Shown: positions 28,373 through 38,836, counted from the stretch's first letter. The stretch is 64,000 bases of DNA from Clostridiaceae bacterium (GCA_012840245.1 DULR01000035.1:25810-89809); one strand, 5' to 3'. Notes: a model not told the origin generated them from the letters alone. Numbers and translations: made by a program.

Positions 28373-30361
28373 TCAATAGTTTTTTTTATATCGTGACGCA
28401 AATATAATGGCGGCAATCAGCACCAGCGTCAACGCTCCGGTCACAAACAGATTATTTACTTCTGACCTCTGAGAAGAAGGGGACCATACAGCAAGATCAT
28501 TCCGGGAATTGGTGTTTTGCCTTCTCTGTCTCATTCCGCCTGCGTTAAAGGGAGGATCTGTCTGTTCATCACCTTGCTGATTGCCACCAAAGGGCCACCC
28601 ACCAAATCCTCCGGGAAAGCCTGCGTTATTTCTGTTGCCTTCCCTTCCTCCCATCATACTTCCCAGGGCTGACAGATTCAGATCGCCTGCTGCTATCAGT
28701 TTATCCGGGTTCTTTCTTTGTCCATCTGTGGTGGACGGGACAGTTCCGTCAAGCTGGCCCTGCACGCTCAGTGCCCTGAGGTTCCCAAGCTTCATAAAGG
28801 CTGAAACAGCTGTTTTATACTCGTCATAAGTGCAAAATGCAGTAGGATCATTTTTTACATACTCTGAGATCAAAGCATCAAGCTTATTTATCTTTTCATC
28901 AAACTTGCCGTTGGCAAAATAGTTGTCTGTCAGCTGCCGCAAATACTCGTGATATCTGTCCCTGTATTCGGGATTGGACAGTAATTTGTCTATAAGAGGG
29001 CGACTTGACATCTCGACACCGCTTACAGGTGTATCTATAGGGAAGTTTATCACTGATGAGGTATTGCTGTTTTGGAAACCGCCCCACGCCAGATTGTAAT
29101 CCCACGGCAGGATGGTTATTTGGCCATTGCGCTCATAAATATAGTAATTCTGCGCCATGCCGGAGCTGTAGCTGTCCAGATTCACCACATAAGTATGTGC
29201 AGCCAGATAACGAAGGATCTTGTCAACATCAAAGTATGTTTCCAGGTCATTTCCCTCAGAAAGGGCTTTGATTGCTTTCACGACTCGTTTGAAATCTCTC
29301 TCTGTTCCTTTTCCGACCACATTGTTGAAGATGGCTCTGTAGCTGTCGCTGTTATCATCGATATATTCAAGGCTGCCTCCCGAACCTCCTCTTCTGCCTA
29401 TATTACCTCTGAGTGTATTTTCACCGTCATTATTTCTCCCGAAAGGTCCCTGAGGTAAGTTATTCTGCCAGTCCGGCATCAATCCGGGGTTCCGGCCTTC
29501 AGGCATAGTTTCAGGATCCCAGCCTTCAGGCATGGCCGGAAAGTTTTGGCTGTCGGGAAAAAACGGAAAATCTGGTCTGTCAGAAACATTCGGATCCTGT
29601 CTTCCCGGCATGGCCGGAAAGAACTGTCTGCCCGGCATATCCGAAGGGACTTGCCTGTCTGATATTTCCGGAGGTCGCCAGTCCGGCATTGCAGGAATAG
29701 CGCCTTCTTGCTGCTCTCCCCTGTTCCAGCCTATATCCATGCTTTTCACATTATAGAGCATCCCCGATGTATCACCGAAAACACGCTGCTCATAACTGTC
29801 ATTGTAAAGTTCCACAGCAAGGTACAATCCCCAGTTCTCACCATTGACCTTTATATATGCAAAACCGAAATATGGCGCATCTACACCCGCTTCACGCATA
29901 AGATCATAGGAGATATACTCCTTCATATAAGTATTGTCTCCAAGCATATTGTTGAGCACAAAGCTTTCCAGACCGAAGCATGTCTGACCGTCAATATACT
30001 CATCGAACTGCAGGCGAAAGCTATACCGGTCGCTGTTGGAATTTGCCACCTGGGACAAGCTTGAGTTTCCCTTGGGCCGGATCCCTATGTTCTGAAACTT
30101 CACACCGTTCACCACCACATCGGCCATTATGAACTGCTCACTCATAGCATTGTCCAGCATGTTTCGCCATTGGGTTTCATCTGCAAAGATCTCTATGGAA
30201 ATGATATCTGTACCGAAGATCCTGGTCGCGTATTCTGGTTCGGTTTTTGTACCGCCGCTTTCTCCCAGCTTTCTCCCGGCTGTTACAAGCACAGCACTCA
30301 CTATCAGGGCGAAAACCACAGCCACCGCGATGATTATGTTTACATTCTTGCTTTGAATCAT
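28373..30361 (-). CDS. CotH kinase family protein with Pro/Met-rich insert and terminal membrane segments
   Basis: 662 aa; GIRPKGNSSLSQ...FLLRLQF-type CotH N-region, FVLNNMLGDNTYMKEYISYDLMREAGVDAPYFGFAYIKVNGENWGLYLAVE, YVVNLDSYSSGMAQNYYIYERNGQITILPWDYNLAWG. Confidence 0.92.
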   Translation of the reverse strand: MIQSKNVNIIIAVAVVFALIVSAVLVTAGRKLGESGGTKTEPEYATRIFGTDIISIEIFADETQWRNMLDNAMSEQFIMADVVVNGVKFQNIGIRPKGNSSLSQVANSNSDRYSFRLQFDEYIDGQTCFGLESFVLNNMLGDNTYMKEYISYDLMREAGVDAPYFGFAYIKVNGENWGLYLAVELYNDSYEQRVFGDTSGMLYNVKSMDIGWNRGEQQEGAIPAMPDWRPPEISDRQVPSDMPGRQFFPAMPGRQDPNVSDRPDFPFFPDSQNFPAMPEGWDPETMPEGRNPGLMPDWQNNLPQGPFGRNNDGENTLRGNIGRRGGSGGSLEYIDDNSDSYRAIFNNVVGKGTERDFKRVVKAIKALSEGNDLETYFDVDKILRYLAAHTYVVNLDSYSSGMAQNYYIYERNGQITILPWDYNLAWGGFQNSNTSSVINFPIDTPVSGVEMSSRPLIDKLLSNPEYRDRYHEYLRQLTDNYFANGKFDEKINKLDALISEYVKNDPTAFCTYDEYKTAVSAFMKLGNLRALSVQGQLDGTVPSTTDGQRKNPDKLIAAGDLNLSALGSMMGGREGNRNNAGFPGGFGGWPFGGNQQGDEQTDPPFNAGGMRQRRQNTNSRNDLAVWSPSSQRSEVNNLFVTGALTLVLIAAIIFASRYKKNY

Positions 30362-30385
30362 GCTTACACCCCGATTTACCCTTAA

Positions 30386-31057
30386 TCAGGCTGCATATTC
30401 GCCATTGTAGCTCACAAGGCATGCGTTGTTTACATCGCTGATACGGAGAAGCTCATTCAGAAGACTTGCAGACATATCGGCAAGACGCACTTCAACAGTA
30501 AGCTCAATACCATTTTGCGAGACAGTTTTTGATTTGATCAGGCTTTTCTTCGTCTTTTCTCTTATCAGTTCCATACATTCATGTTCAGCCTTGTCGCTTT
30601 TCAGGTTCAGTACTATGATATATGGCGTGTCGCTGCTTTTTCTGTTCACAAAGATAAGCAGCATAATACCGATCACGACTGACCCGATGATTCCCAGAGG
30701 TATAAGCCCTGCCCCAATGACAATGCCGGCGGAAATAGCCCAAAACAGGAATGCGATATCCAATGGTTCCTTGACGGCTGTCCTGAAACGGACGATCGAC
30801 AATGCACCTACCATGCCGAGGGACAAAACAAGGTTCGATGTCACTGCAAGAATGATAAGCGTCGTGATCATGGTCATGGCCATAATGGAAACCCCAAATG
30901 AAGCAGAATACATGACTCCCGTGAAGGTCTTCTTATACACAAAGAAAATAAAGAGCCCTATGGCAAAGGCAAGTATCATTGCTAGCGTAACATCAAGAAT
31001 CGAAAACTCCGCTGCCTTTTCAAGAAAACTGGATTTGAAAACGTCTCTGAATGTCAT
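30386..31057 (-). CDS. DUF4956 domain membrane protein
   Basis: 223 aa; GMVGALSIVRFRTAVKEPLDIAFLFWAISAGIVIGAG. Confidence 0.9.
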   Translation of the reverse strand: MTFRDVFKSSFLEKAAEFSILDVTLAMILAFAIGLFIFFVYKKTFTGVMYSASFGVSIMAMTMITTLIILAVTSNLVLSLGMVGALSIVRFRTAVKEPLDIAFLFWAISAGIVIGAGLIPLGIIGSVVIGIMLLIFVNRKSSDTPYIIVLNLKSDKAEHECMELIREKTKKSLIKSKTVSQNGIELTVEVRLADMSASLLNELLRISDVNNACLVSYNGEYAA

Positions 31058-31083
31058 CTTAAATTCCTCCTGTACATTTATCT

Positions 31084-31779
31084 TTATATAAACCTCGTTG
31101 CAGTATATTTTGAAAAGGCTGTGCTCCTTCTTCCTGAAAGAGATACCACGCCTCTGATGACCTCAGGCAGAAAATTGTCATATTTAACTTCAAGGATGTA
31201 TATTCCCCCGACTGGTATGGGAACAGGTTGGGGATCCAAAAAATCATATATATTAAGACTTGTTCGAATATCGTAATCCATAGTTATCCTTACATTCCCC
31301 GCGGAGTAAATATAAGCCTCACGCATATAATCGACTATGCTCTTCGGTCTGAGCTGCTGGTAGTGCATTTTGGCATACAACTCCAGACAGAGCGGATCAT
31401 CCTTTTCCCTCAAAACAGCCAGGTCACCGTCAAGAAGACGTCTGCACTCCTGCTCGGTCAGAATGCAGCTTTCCTTATAACTGATGCTGTTTTTCTTGCT
31501 CTTCTTTTCAAGACGGATAAAGGATGGATCGTTATTGTAAAGACGGAGGCGGAATTTTTCCCGGTCGTTTACGCCGTTTATCTTTTCCTTAAGCACTTTA
31601 TCGTTATAGTTGTCAAGATAAAGGCTTTTGACCCTATAACCATTTCCTGTTTTGGAGTTTTCATCGGGACGGGTCACAAACGGAAGTCTTGACCTGATCT
31701 CTATAACATCGGCATAGTTGATGAAGTGTTTCAGTTCATGTCTGCCCTGGGATCTCTGCATCCTCACCACCCCCTGCAT
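31084..31779 (-). CDS. VTC-domain (polyphosphate polymerase domain) protein
   Basis: 231 aa; RHELKHFINYADVIEIRSRL, GYRVKSLYLDNYNDKVLKEKINGVNDREKFRLRLYN, FIRLEKKSKKNSISYKES. Confidence 0.92.
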   Translation of the reverse strand: MQGVVRMQRSQGRHELKHFINYADVIEIRSRLPFVTRPDENSKTGNGYRVKSLYLDNYNDKVLKEKINGVNDREKFRLRLYNNDPSFIRLEKKSKKNSISYKESCILTEQECRRLLDGDLAVLREKDDPLCLELYAKMHYQQLRPKSIVDYMREAYIYSAGNVRITMDYDIRTSLNIYDFLDPQPVPIPVGGIYILEVKYDNFLPEVIRGVVSLSGRRSTAFSKYTATRFI

Positions 31780-31856
31780 TCGTAGTAATTAAATTCTAAT
31801 CCCTAAAACTGAAACGCAAATGTATCCTATGTGAATTCTATCTGAACAATATAAAA

Positions 31857-31888
31857 ATCTGCCACACAAGTCAAACCTTGTGGCAGAT
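31857..31888 (-). terminator. Rho-independent terminator of 5'-nucleotidase gene
   Basis: Minus ATCTGCCACAAGGTTTGACTTGTGTGGCAGAT TTTTAT. Confidence 0.85.
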
Positions 31889-31956
31889 CATTGATCATGC
31901 GATGTCTAGTTTGATGACAACCAATGAGGAATCCCCGAACATACCTTTTTTATCAC

Positions 31957-32871
31957 TCATCCTGTGATTTCTTGTTTTTTATATGGCACTCTTGCCGAGG
32001 GCACAAGCCTTGAAGCCGGATCCACATGGATCGGCTGGTCATCAAAAAAGATATGCGCGCCGAATGCTTTAAGCACCTCGCTCTTTTCTACTCCTCCCAG
32101 AAAGAAAGCTTCATCGATACGCACATTCCATTCTCTGAGCGTCCGAATAACTCTTTCATGGGCAGGGGCATTGCGTGCCGTTACCAAAGCCGTTCTGATC
32201 GGAGCCTTATCCTTGGGGAACTCTTTCTGCAGATACGATATTGTTTTCAGTAATTTGGCAAAAGGACCTTCAGGTAATGGTTTACGTGCATTTATCTTTT
32301 CGTGCTCAATAAATGCTTCCAAACCATGCTCCTGATATATGCGCTCTGATTCGTCCGAAAACAAAACCGCATCCCCGTCAAAAGCGATCCTTATCTGATC
32401 GATTTCTTTTTGCGGGTCAACAGGAAATTCCGGATGAGTACATATGATACCTGCTGCAAATCCGGCATTGATTGCCTCCTGGACATCGCTTTCGTTGGCT
32501 GAGAGAAACAAATCCACATTAAACGCAGATAAGTAAGGTGCTATACCTTCTCCTCCCGAAAGCGCAGCACGTGTTATATCCAGACCATAGTACTCGATGG
32601 AATTGAATATTCTAAGACTGGTATCAGCGCTGTTTCGCGACATGATGATTATTTCGGTTTTCCTTTCTGAAACAAGTGAATTGATACGAAGAAGCGCCTT
32701 AACCAGTTGAAATCCTGTTCCTGGCCTCAATATGTCATTCTCATGCTCAAGCTGATAATCTATGTACTCCTGTAATCCTTTTTCTTCAAAAATCCTGTTT
32801 TCCTCTTCAAGATCGAACAGCGCTCTTGAAGATATTCCAACGACCAGATAATCTTTCAAGCTGAGAGGCAT
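31957..32871 (-). CDS. Cytosolic 5'-nucleotidase family protein
   Basis: LVVGISSRALFDLEEENRIFEEKG..., FDGDAVLFSDESE, GGVEKSEVLKAFGAHIFFDDQ. Confidence 0.85.
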   Translation of the reverse strand: MPLSLKDYLVVGISSRALFDLEEENRIFEEKGLQEYIDYQLEHENDILRPGTGFQLVKALLRINSLVSERKTEIIIMSRNSADTSLRIFNSIEYYGLDITRAALSGGEGIAPYLSAFNVDLFLSANESDVQEAINAGFAAGIICTHPEFPVDPQKEIDQIRIAFDGDAVLFSDESERIYQEHGLEAFIEHEKINARKPLPEGPFAKLLKTISYLQKEFPKDKAPIRTALVTARNAPAHERVIRTLREWNVRIDEAFFLGGVEKSEVLKAFGAHIFFDDQPIHVDPASRLVPSARVPYKKQEITG

Positions 32872-32941
32872 ATGTTTCTGTCCTTTCGTAAATATCAAAA
32901 ACAGTCAATAGTATTATAACATTGACTGCGCTTTTTTTCCG

Positions 32942-34585
32942 TTAATAACCGACAACCCCTCGTTTATCGGCCATATTGAATTTCTCGTAGAATGCTTCGA
33001 ACTCTTCAGGCAGCAGGGGCTTGCTGAAATAATAACCCTGAACTTCGTCACATTTGAATTTTTTGAGTATATCCAACTGTTCTTCAGTTTCGACACCTTC
33101 TGCTATGACGGTTTTGCCGAGAGTATGTACATATTCTATAAAATGTCGGATCAGTTCTGCAATCTCAGTTTTATTGATCCGGTCAACAAAATACTTGTCG
33201 ATCTTCAGTTTATCGAACGGTATCTCACCAATGCTCATCAATGAGTTGTAACCTGTACCAAAGTCATCGATGGACAGTTGATACCCCAGCTCTTTCAAAT
33301 AATACATCTTCTCTATCAATCTTCTGTCGTTATAGGCTATGGCTCTTTCTGTTATTTCTATTTCATAGTCGGATCTGTCTGCGTTTTTGCTCTTTATTAA
33401 ATCATTGGCCCAGACAGAATACTCATCATGGATCAGTTCGTGCACCGATGTATTAACAGCGCACTTTATATCCATCCCTTTACTCTTCCAGGTTTCCATC
33501 TGTGTAATCACATTATTGAAAACAAACCTGGAGATCTTATCAATGAACCCGATCTCTTCAGCGATGGGGATAAAGATATTAGGTCCGACCAGATCTTTTC
33601 CGTTCCTCTTCCATCTTACAAGTGCTTCGGCACCTGAGATCCTGTTGTTTACGATATCGATCTTGGGCTGGTAAACAACAAAGAGTTCATTTCTCTGTAT
33701 TGATTCGAGCATTGCCCCGGTGATATCCTGTATCTCTCTTCTTTTGGTTTTGAAGCTGTCATTGTAATAGTAGACGCCTGACTCGTTTATTTCCCCCTGC
33801 TCATAAGCGATACGGGATTTATTGTATATTTCGATCGGTGTGGTATCCCCGCCCTTATACTCACAGATCCCTACCTTCAGAAGCAATCTGATTTTATATC
33901 CGTTCATGGAAACAGGGAAAGACGAATAATGATCCAATTCTTTCCTGATCTTTTCTTCATAACCTGCCTCACAGTTTTCACATGAAAGTACGATCAGCTC
34001 ATCTTTTTCATATGAGTAAACATGATCTTTTCCACAGTAGTGCTTAAGCTTGATCGCCAACTCATCGACCACATCAAATGCGAGTTTAGGATCGACGTAT
34101 TTTTCTATTTCATTAAGGTTTGTCAATTTGATCGATATAAGCTTGAAATGCTTATTTGATCTGATATAGCTTTCGATATCGGAAAAAAGCTTTTTTTCAT
34201 TGGGAAGGTGGCTATAGAACGGGCTTTTCAGGTTTCTTTCCTGTTTTTCTTTATTCAGTTTGTTAATCCGGTCTATCATATATCCTGTCAATAGACCTAT
34301 GAATGAGAACATCAGCAAACGTGAGATCCAGTTTACCGGATCCTGCATGACGCCAAGATGGACATCAAGCGGCATAAAAGGACCTGCCAGGATGCCGCAG
34401 ACCGCTCCTGCAGCCAGCCCGGCATAAGAACCCCAGAATAAAGAAGTCAGGATTATCGGTATATACATCAGATGCACGAAAACTTTTTTGGTGCCGCCTG
34501 TTAAATAGACAAAAACAGATATGCCGATAATCATGGCAATTATCAGCAGGATTTTTACCAGGTTGATCCGACCTTTTCCATTCAT
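32942..34585 (-). CDS. Membrane EAL-domain protein with degenerate GGDEF-like domain
   Basis: 547 aa; SGAEALVRW, IDDFGTGYNSL, EGVETEEQLDIL; GGDEF position reads YSYEKDELIVL. Confidence 0.93.
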   Translation of the reverse strand: MNGKGRINLVKILLIIAMIIGISVFVYLTGGTKKVFVHLMYIPIILTSLFWGSYAGLAAGAVCGILAGPFMPLDVHLGVMQDPVNWISRLLMFSFIGLLTGYMIDRINKLNKEKQERNLKSPFYSHLPNEKKLFSDIESYIRSNKHFKLISIKLTNLNEIEKYVDPKLAFDVVDELAIKLKHYCGKDHVYSYEKDELIVLSCENCEAGYEEKIRKELDHYSSFPVSMNGYKIRLLLKVGICEYKGGDTTPIEIYNKSRIAYEQGEINESGVYYYNDSFKTKRREIQDITGAMLESIQRNELFVVYQPKIDIVNNRISGAEALVRWKRNGKDLVGPNIFIPIAEEIGFIDKISRFVFNNVITQMETWKSKGMDIKCAVNTSVHELIHDEYSVWANDLIKSKNADRSDYEIEITERAIAYNDRRLIEKMYYLKELGYQLSIDDFGTGYNSLMSIGEIPFDKLKIDKYFVDRINKTEIAELIRHFIEYVHTLGKTVIAEGVETEEQLDILKKFKCDEVQGYYFSKPLLPEEFEAFYEKFNMADKRGVVGY

Positions 34586-34773
34586 GCGTTCGATAGCTGA
34601 TACATGCTTATCGTCTGAAATAACTATCTCCCCTTAGGTTTTGGTATCGATCAGCCAGTAAACAGCATGTCCCACTAATCATTCGTTTCGGATTTATACA
34701 CCCTTTTGGCCCGATTACAGGCAATTCCGACATGTAATATGTACCACAGCAAAAGAGCAGTAAATCATAAAAT

Positions 34774-35394
34774 TTAACTGCTCCGTATTCTGAGATGGCG
34801 GCACAATATGGAGACTGCAATACAGCATATGCCAACAGCGAATATTACGGCCTTTCCTTCCATCGTGCCGCTCCTCATCATTGAGAATATAGTCAGGTCA
34901 CCCAGACCTCCCATCAGATCGATCACATAATACAGTACCGGAACGATGTAACCGATCACCGCATGCCCGCTGAAGGAAGAAGCCAGAATGCCCGAACCGC
35001 CAAGAAAAAAGGCATTGGCACAGGAAGCCAGAGCGTGTTCGACTGAGACTTCGCATTCCAGTACAGACATGATAAAGACGAATCCGCAAGTCAGTATGAC
35101 CGTAATAAGCATAGCCATTATGATCCTTATGCCGCAGATCAAAAGGTACGGCGTTTTTCTTGCACGAACGGTGTCGAGTATTCCGGGTTCCTGCTCAGGA
35201 GAATATACAGAAGTCAGCAAAATAACCCCAAGAAACGGCAGACTTAATTCAAGAGGCAATGCAGCACTTCCGGAATCAAGGGCTGTTATGCCGAACATGA
35301 CCGGTGTCAGGAGCAACAGGCCGACGGCTACAGCTATATGAGGCAGAAGATTAAACCTCAGGTCGTATTTTGCTGCGTGCAAATACAGGAACAT
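34774..35394 (-). CDS. ABC-2-like membrane permease subunit
   Basis: Multi-TM ORF downstream of and overlapping the 433 aa permease. Confidence 0.7.
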   Translation of the reverse strand: MFLYLHAAKYDLRFNLLPHIAVAVGLLLLTPVMFGITALDSGSAALPLELSLPFLGVILLTSVYSPEQEPGILDTVRARKTPYLLICGIRIIMAMLITVILTCGFVFIMSVLECEVSVEHALASCANAFFLGGSGILASSFSGHAVIGYIVPVLYYVIDLMGGLGDLTIFSMMRSGTMEGKAVIFAVGICCIAVSILCRHLRIRSS

Positions 35395-36652
35395 ACAATG
35401 ACCCCCTTCTCCTGGCACTGAATATAAATATGGTTCCGGTTATCAGAAAGACAGCCACCAGCATGATCCTGATCCTGTTCTGAATAAGGTCCGGCAGATA
35501 ATCCAAATACGCTTCGGTGTGACCAAGCCCGTTATGCCGGGGAATAAGCTGTATTGGCCGTACTCCGAAGAACGTATACATTCCTTTTCCGCCTGATATG
35601 TCGGCAAACCACCATATTAGCTGTATCGCAATGGCAATTGGCGTATTGGTCAGCGTTGTAAAGAACATCCCCACAGATATTGCGGCTATAGCTGTCGGAA
35701 GCAGCCAGAAAAACGCATACCTGAAGTAGGCAAAAGGATCTATGTTCACCCAGCCGTAGTCACCGGCATGTTTGAAGGTCAAAATTGTGCCCATCAGAAT
35801 TATTGGCAGCATCGTTGCCGAAGTCAGCGCGAAAAACCTTTCCAGAATGAATCGGGCTGATGATATGCTGCGGGTATACAGTACCGGAGAAATATCCTTC
35901 CTGTCGCTCAACGCTAGGAAAACTGCCGGGAAAACGGGCAAGAGTCCAAGGATTATTCCCATATAGTCGCTGAAGAGTCTTGCATATGCGCCCGTCAGCC
36001 TGTCATGAGAAATTACGAGGTGGTAATCGGCCAGAGCTTCCACGTATGTGACAGGAATAAGGCCGAATCTGTGACTCATCCATACTTCCGAAAAATCAGA
36101 TCCGCCGCCCAGCAGTTTATCTGCCTGTGCCATTAATTCTTTGAACCGATCCCAGGAAATTTCAGGATCGAACTCTAATTCGGTTATATCTTCAGGGATT
36201 TCGCTGCCAGGCATGACAATTTCCAGGTTTCCGTCATCATTCAGCCTTAAATCATCTCCTTTGATCCGGATCTCTTCGTTTTCGCGTTCCGTTGGTCCCT
36301 CTGATTTCTGTGAGGACACTGAATGCCTTCTGATGGAGAGTTCAGCTACGATCCCGGCCATTTTTTTTCGGTCTTCCTGATTTAGTCTGACCACTTTATA
36401 AAATCCGTTCGGATAAGTTATATACTTATTCGCGGAATACTGGGCAAACAAGGACCCTGCTGCCTGGGGCATGATCAGTGACGGATCATTGGAAGGCTTC
36501 ATTCCATAGGATCTGCCAGGTTCAGGCTCTGTTACAGACATATCGGGAGGAAGTACCCTTTGAGAAAGGGCGAACAGAACGATCCCGGCAACCATCAGCA
36601 AATATATCACACTTTTCAGGATACGTACCAGTTCGATTCTATATTGCGTCAT
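35351..36652 (-). CDS. ABC transporter permease (ABC-2-like)
   Basis: 433 aa; long extracytoplasmic loop between TM1 and TM cluster; overlaps ATPase gene. Confidence 0.75.
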   Translation of the reverse strand: MTQYRIELVRILKSVIYLLMVAGIVLFALSQRVLPPDMSVTEPEPGRSYGMKPSNDPSLIMPQAAGSLFAQYSANKYITYPNGFYKVVRLNQEDRKKMAGIVAELSIRRHSVSSQKSEGPTERENEEIRIKGDDLRLNDDGNLEIVMPGSEIPEDITELEFDPEISWDRFKELMAQADKLLGGGSDFSEVWMSHRFGLIPVTYVEALADYHLVISHDRLTGAYARLFSDYMGIILGLLPVFPAVFLALSDRKDISPVLYTRSISSARFILERFFALTSATMLPIILMGTILTFKHAGDYGWVNIDPFAYFRYAFFWLLPTAIAAISVGMFFTTLTNTPIAIAIQLIWWFADISGGKGMYTFFGVRPIQLIPRHNGLGHTEAYLDYLPDLIQNRIRIMLVAVFLITGTIFIFSARRRGSLYVPVFARSKIRPEV

Positions 36653-37538
36653 ACAAGGATCCTCCTTTCCCTGCCCTGTTCAAGCAGAAGATATAGGCAT
36701 CTTCCGCATTTGGGGCAATGGATTTGCCTGCCGGCGGTTTGCCGTCGGGGGATAAAAAGCGCACGATGCTTTTCTTTCCTTGTGATATCACCGCCGTTAT
36801 GATATAGGCAGAACGTATCCAGGCAAGCTCCTTTTGCGAAACCTCTGCCATGTAAACGCTGCCGTCAGCCAAGCGGCACAGATCGGTCACGGTCCCGTCA
36901 AACAATATCCTTCCTTCATGAAGGATCGCAACATCTTCACAGGTCGCCTCCACATCTCCGACTATATGAGTTGAGAGTATCACAGTCTTGTTTTCAGCGA
37001 CTTCGCAAAGCAGATTGCGGAATCTGACCCGTTCTTCCGGATCCAGACCCGCAGTGGGCTCATCAACGATCAGCACCTTAGGGTCGTGAAGCAAAGTCTG
37101 GGCGATCCCAAGTCTCTGTTTCATGCCTCCGGATAATGCCCTTACTTTCTTCCCGGCTTGCTCTGTCAGGTTGACCTGTGCTAAAAGAGTCGAGATCCGA
37201 TCCTTTCGTTCCGGCCCTGACATGCCTGATAAAACGCCGAGATAATCAAGCGCCTGATACACGGTCATACTTCGGTACATGTTGAAGTCCTGAGGCAAAT
37301 AGCCTATTATTTTCCGTACCTCAGACGCCTTTTCAACAGGTATACCGCAGACAGTCACATTGCCCTCCTGTTTTTTAAGAAGTGTTGCAATGATTTTCAT
37401 CAAAGTGGTTTTCCCGGCACCATTCTTGCCCAGAAGCCCGAACATGCCGGGCTTGATGTTGAGGCTGACGCCGGATAAAGCCTGTTTTTTGCCATAGCAT
37501 TTACTTAAGTTTTGTATCTGGATACCAGGCTTCTGCAT
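36639..37538 (-). CDS. ABC transporter ATP-binding protein
   Basis: 299 aa; GLLGKNGAGKTTLMKII, LSGGMKQRLGIAQTLLHDPKVLIVDEPTAGLDP. Confidence 0.96.
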   Translation of the reverse strand: MQKPGIQIQNLSKCYGKKQALSGVSLNIKPGMFGLLGKNGAGKTTLMKIIATLLKKQEGNVTVCGIPVEKASEVRKIIGYLPQDFNMYRSMTVYQALDYLGVLSGMSGPERKDRISTLLAQVNLTEQAGKKVRALSGGMKQRLGIAQTLLHDPKVLIVDEPTAGLDPEERVRFRNLLCEVAENKTVILSTHIVGDVEATCEDVAILHEGRILFDGTVTDLCRLADGSVYMAEVSQKELAWIRSAYIITAVISQGKKSIVRFLSPDGKPPAGKSIAPNAEDAYIFCLNRAGKGGSLYDAI

Positions 37539-37615
37539 GAAAAATCACTCTCCTTGATCTTGGTACATGGAGAGTGTAATAGATATTTTTAAATTTTTTA
37601 TCTACTAAGCAAAAA

Positions 37616-38836
37616 TTATTTGGGCGATATGTCAAAACATGCGGTGACTTTTGCGCCTTCTGCATTTTCTATCGTCAGTCTTCCTCCATGCTTTTCACAT
37701 AGCAGACGGCAAATATACAGGCCTATACCAAAATGCGCGATATCAGTCATATCCTTTTCGGTACGGAAGTAGGGTTCTGCAGCCTTTTTCAGAGCCTCAG
37801 ACGTAAAACCGGGTCCGTCGTCTTCAACTGTAATGCTGAGAACTGAGTCATTGACCTTACACTGTACTTTGATCTCATTTTTCGCATATCTTATTGCGTT
37901 GGAAACAAGATTCTCATATGTCTGCAAAACAGCCGGCAGATCTGCGTACAGCACACCGCTGCCGCTGCTGTGAAAGTCTGTTTTTATTTCTGATGCCAGC
38001 ATGGCAGAAACATTTTTAAGCTCTTCACACAGACTGTCAAAGCTTGTCTCTTTGGGTGACAGCTCGATCTCCTCCAGTTTTTGCAGGGATGACATTGTAG
38101 CGGTATAGCCTTCGAGACGCTTTAAATACACATCCATGGTTGACAAAGTCGCGATAGTCTTTTTATTGCTGATTTTGCCCTCCGGAGCATATTTAAGAAG
38201 AAAATCACAATAGCCCCTAAGCACAGTCAGCGGGGTTCTCAGGTCATGAGCAAAAGCAGAATTCAGGCGTCTGCGGGCCTCCATCATCTGCCACATTTCA
38301 CGGTTTGCTTCATACAGGGATCTGCGCATCTTTTCAAAAGATGCGGCAAGACGGCCAAATTCGTTCCGGCTGTCATATTCAACATTAAAATCCAGATCGC
38401 CCTCTGCTATACGCGCTGAAGCTGAGTCCAGAATGGCCAGTGGTCTTTTGAGTTTTCGCATATAAAATATGACCCCGGTGGCAATGATGCATATAACCGA
38501 GGTAACGGGTACAACAAGAATGTTCAGTATCCCATATAAGTCAAACAATATGGAATCCTTCACAGAAAATCTTTGTCGGATATCACCGGTCAGGATCAGC
38601 AGGCTTTTTCCCTGCACCTCTTCTTCAGAAGCGAAATAAGCCTGTTTAGCAAGCTCATCCCGATACATCTCATCATATTGTCGTGCTATGCAATTTTGAA
38701 GCCATGTGAAAAGTCCGGTGAGTGAAATGGAAATGATGAGTACGGCAATAACGCATGCAGCTGCATACAAGGCAAAGCTCCATTTCAGAGATAAGTCCCG
38801 GAAGGGATGAATTTTATCGGCCTTCTTTACTTCCAT
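37616..38836 (-). CDS. Sensor histidine kinase
   Basis: 406 aa; FAHDLRTPLTVLRGYCDFLL, HFGIGLYICRLLCEKHGG. Confidence 0.95.
   Translation of the reverse strand: MEVKKADKIHPFRDLSLKWSFALYAAACVIAVLIISISLTGLFTWLQNCIARQYDEMYRDELAKQAYFASEEEVQGKSLLILTGDIRQRFSVKDSILFDLYGILNILVVPVTSVICIIATGVIFYMRKLKRPLAILDSASARIAEGDLDFNVEYDSRNEFGRLAASFEKMRRSLYEANREMWQMMEARRRLNSAFAHDLRTPLTVLRGYCDFLLKYAPEGKISNKKTIATLSTMDVYLKRLEGYTATMSSLQKLEEIELSPKETSFDSLCEELKNVSAMLASEIKTDFHSSGSGVLYADLPAVLQTYENLVSNAIRYAKNEIKVQCKVNDSVLSITVEDDGPGFTSEALKKAAEPYFRTEKDMTDIAHFGIGLYICRLLCEKHGGRLTIENAEGAKVTACFDISPK

Noticed and set aside
31780-31860. Sigma-K promoter for the VTC-DUF4956-CotH cluster (CATAGGATA on the minus strand)
   Set aside because: The CATAnnnTA box is present but no AC at the required spacing; an overlapping sigma-A-like TTGTTC-N17-GATACA fits as well.
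34586-34773. c-di-GMP riboswitch upstream of the EAL gene
   Set aside because: No GEMM-type conserved core could be recognised in the leader by eye.
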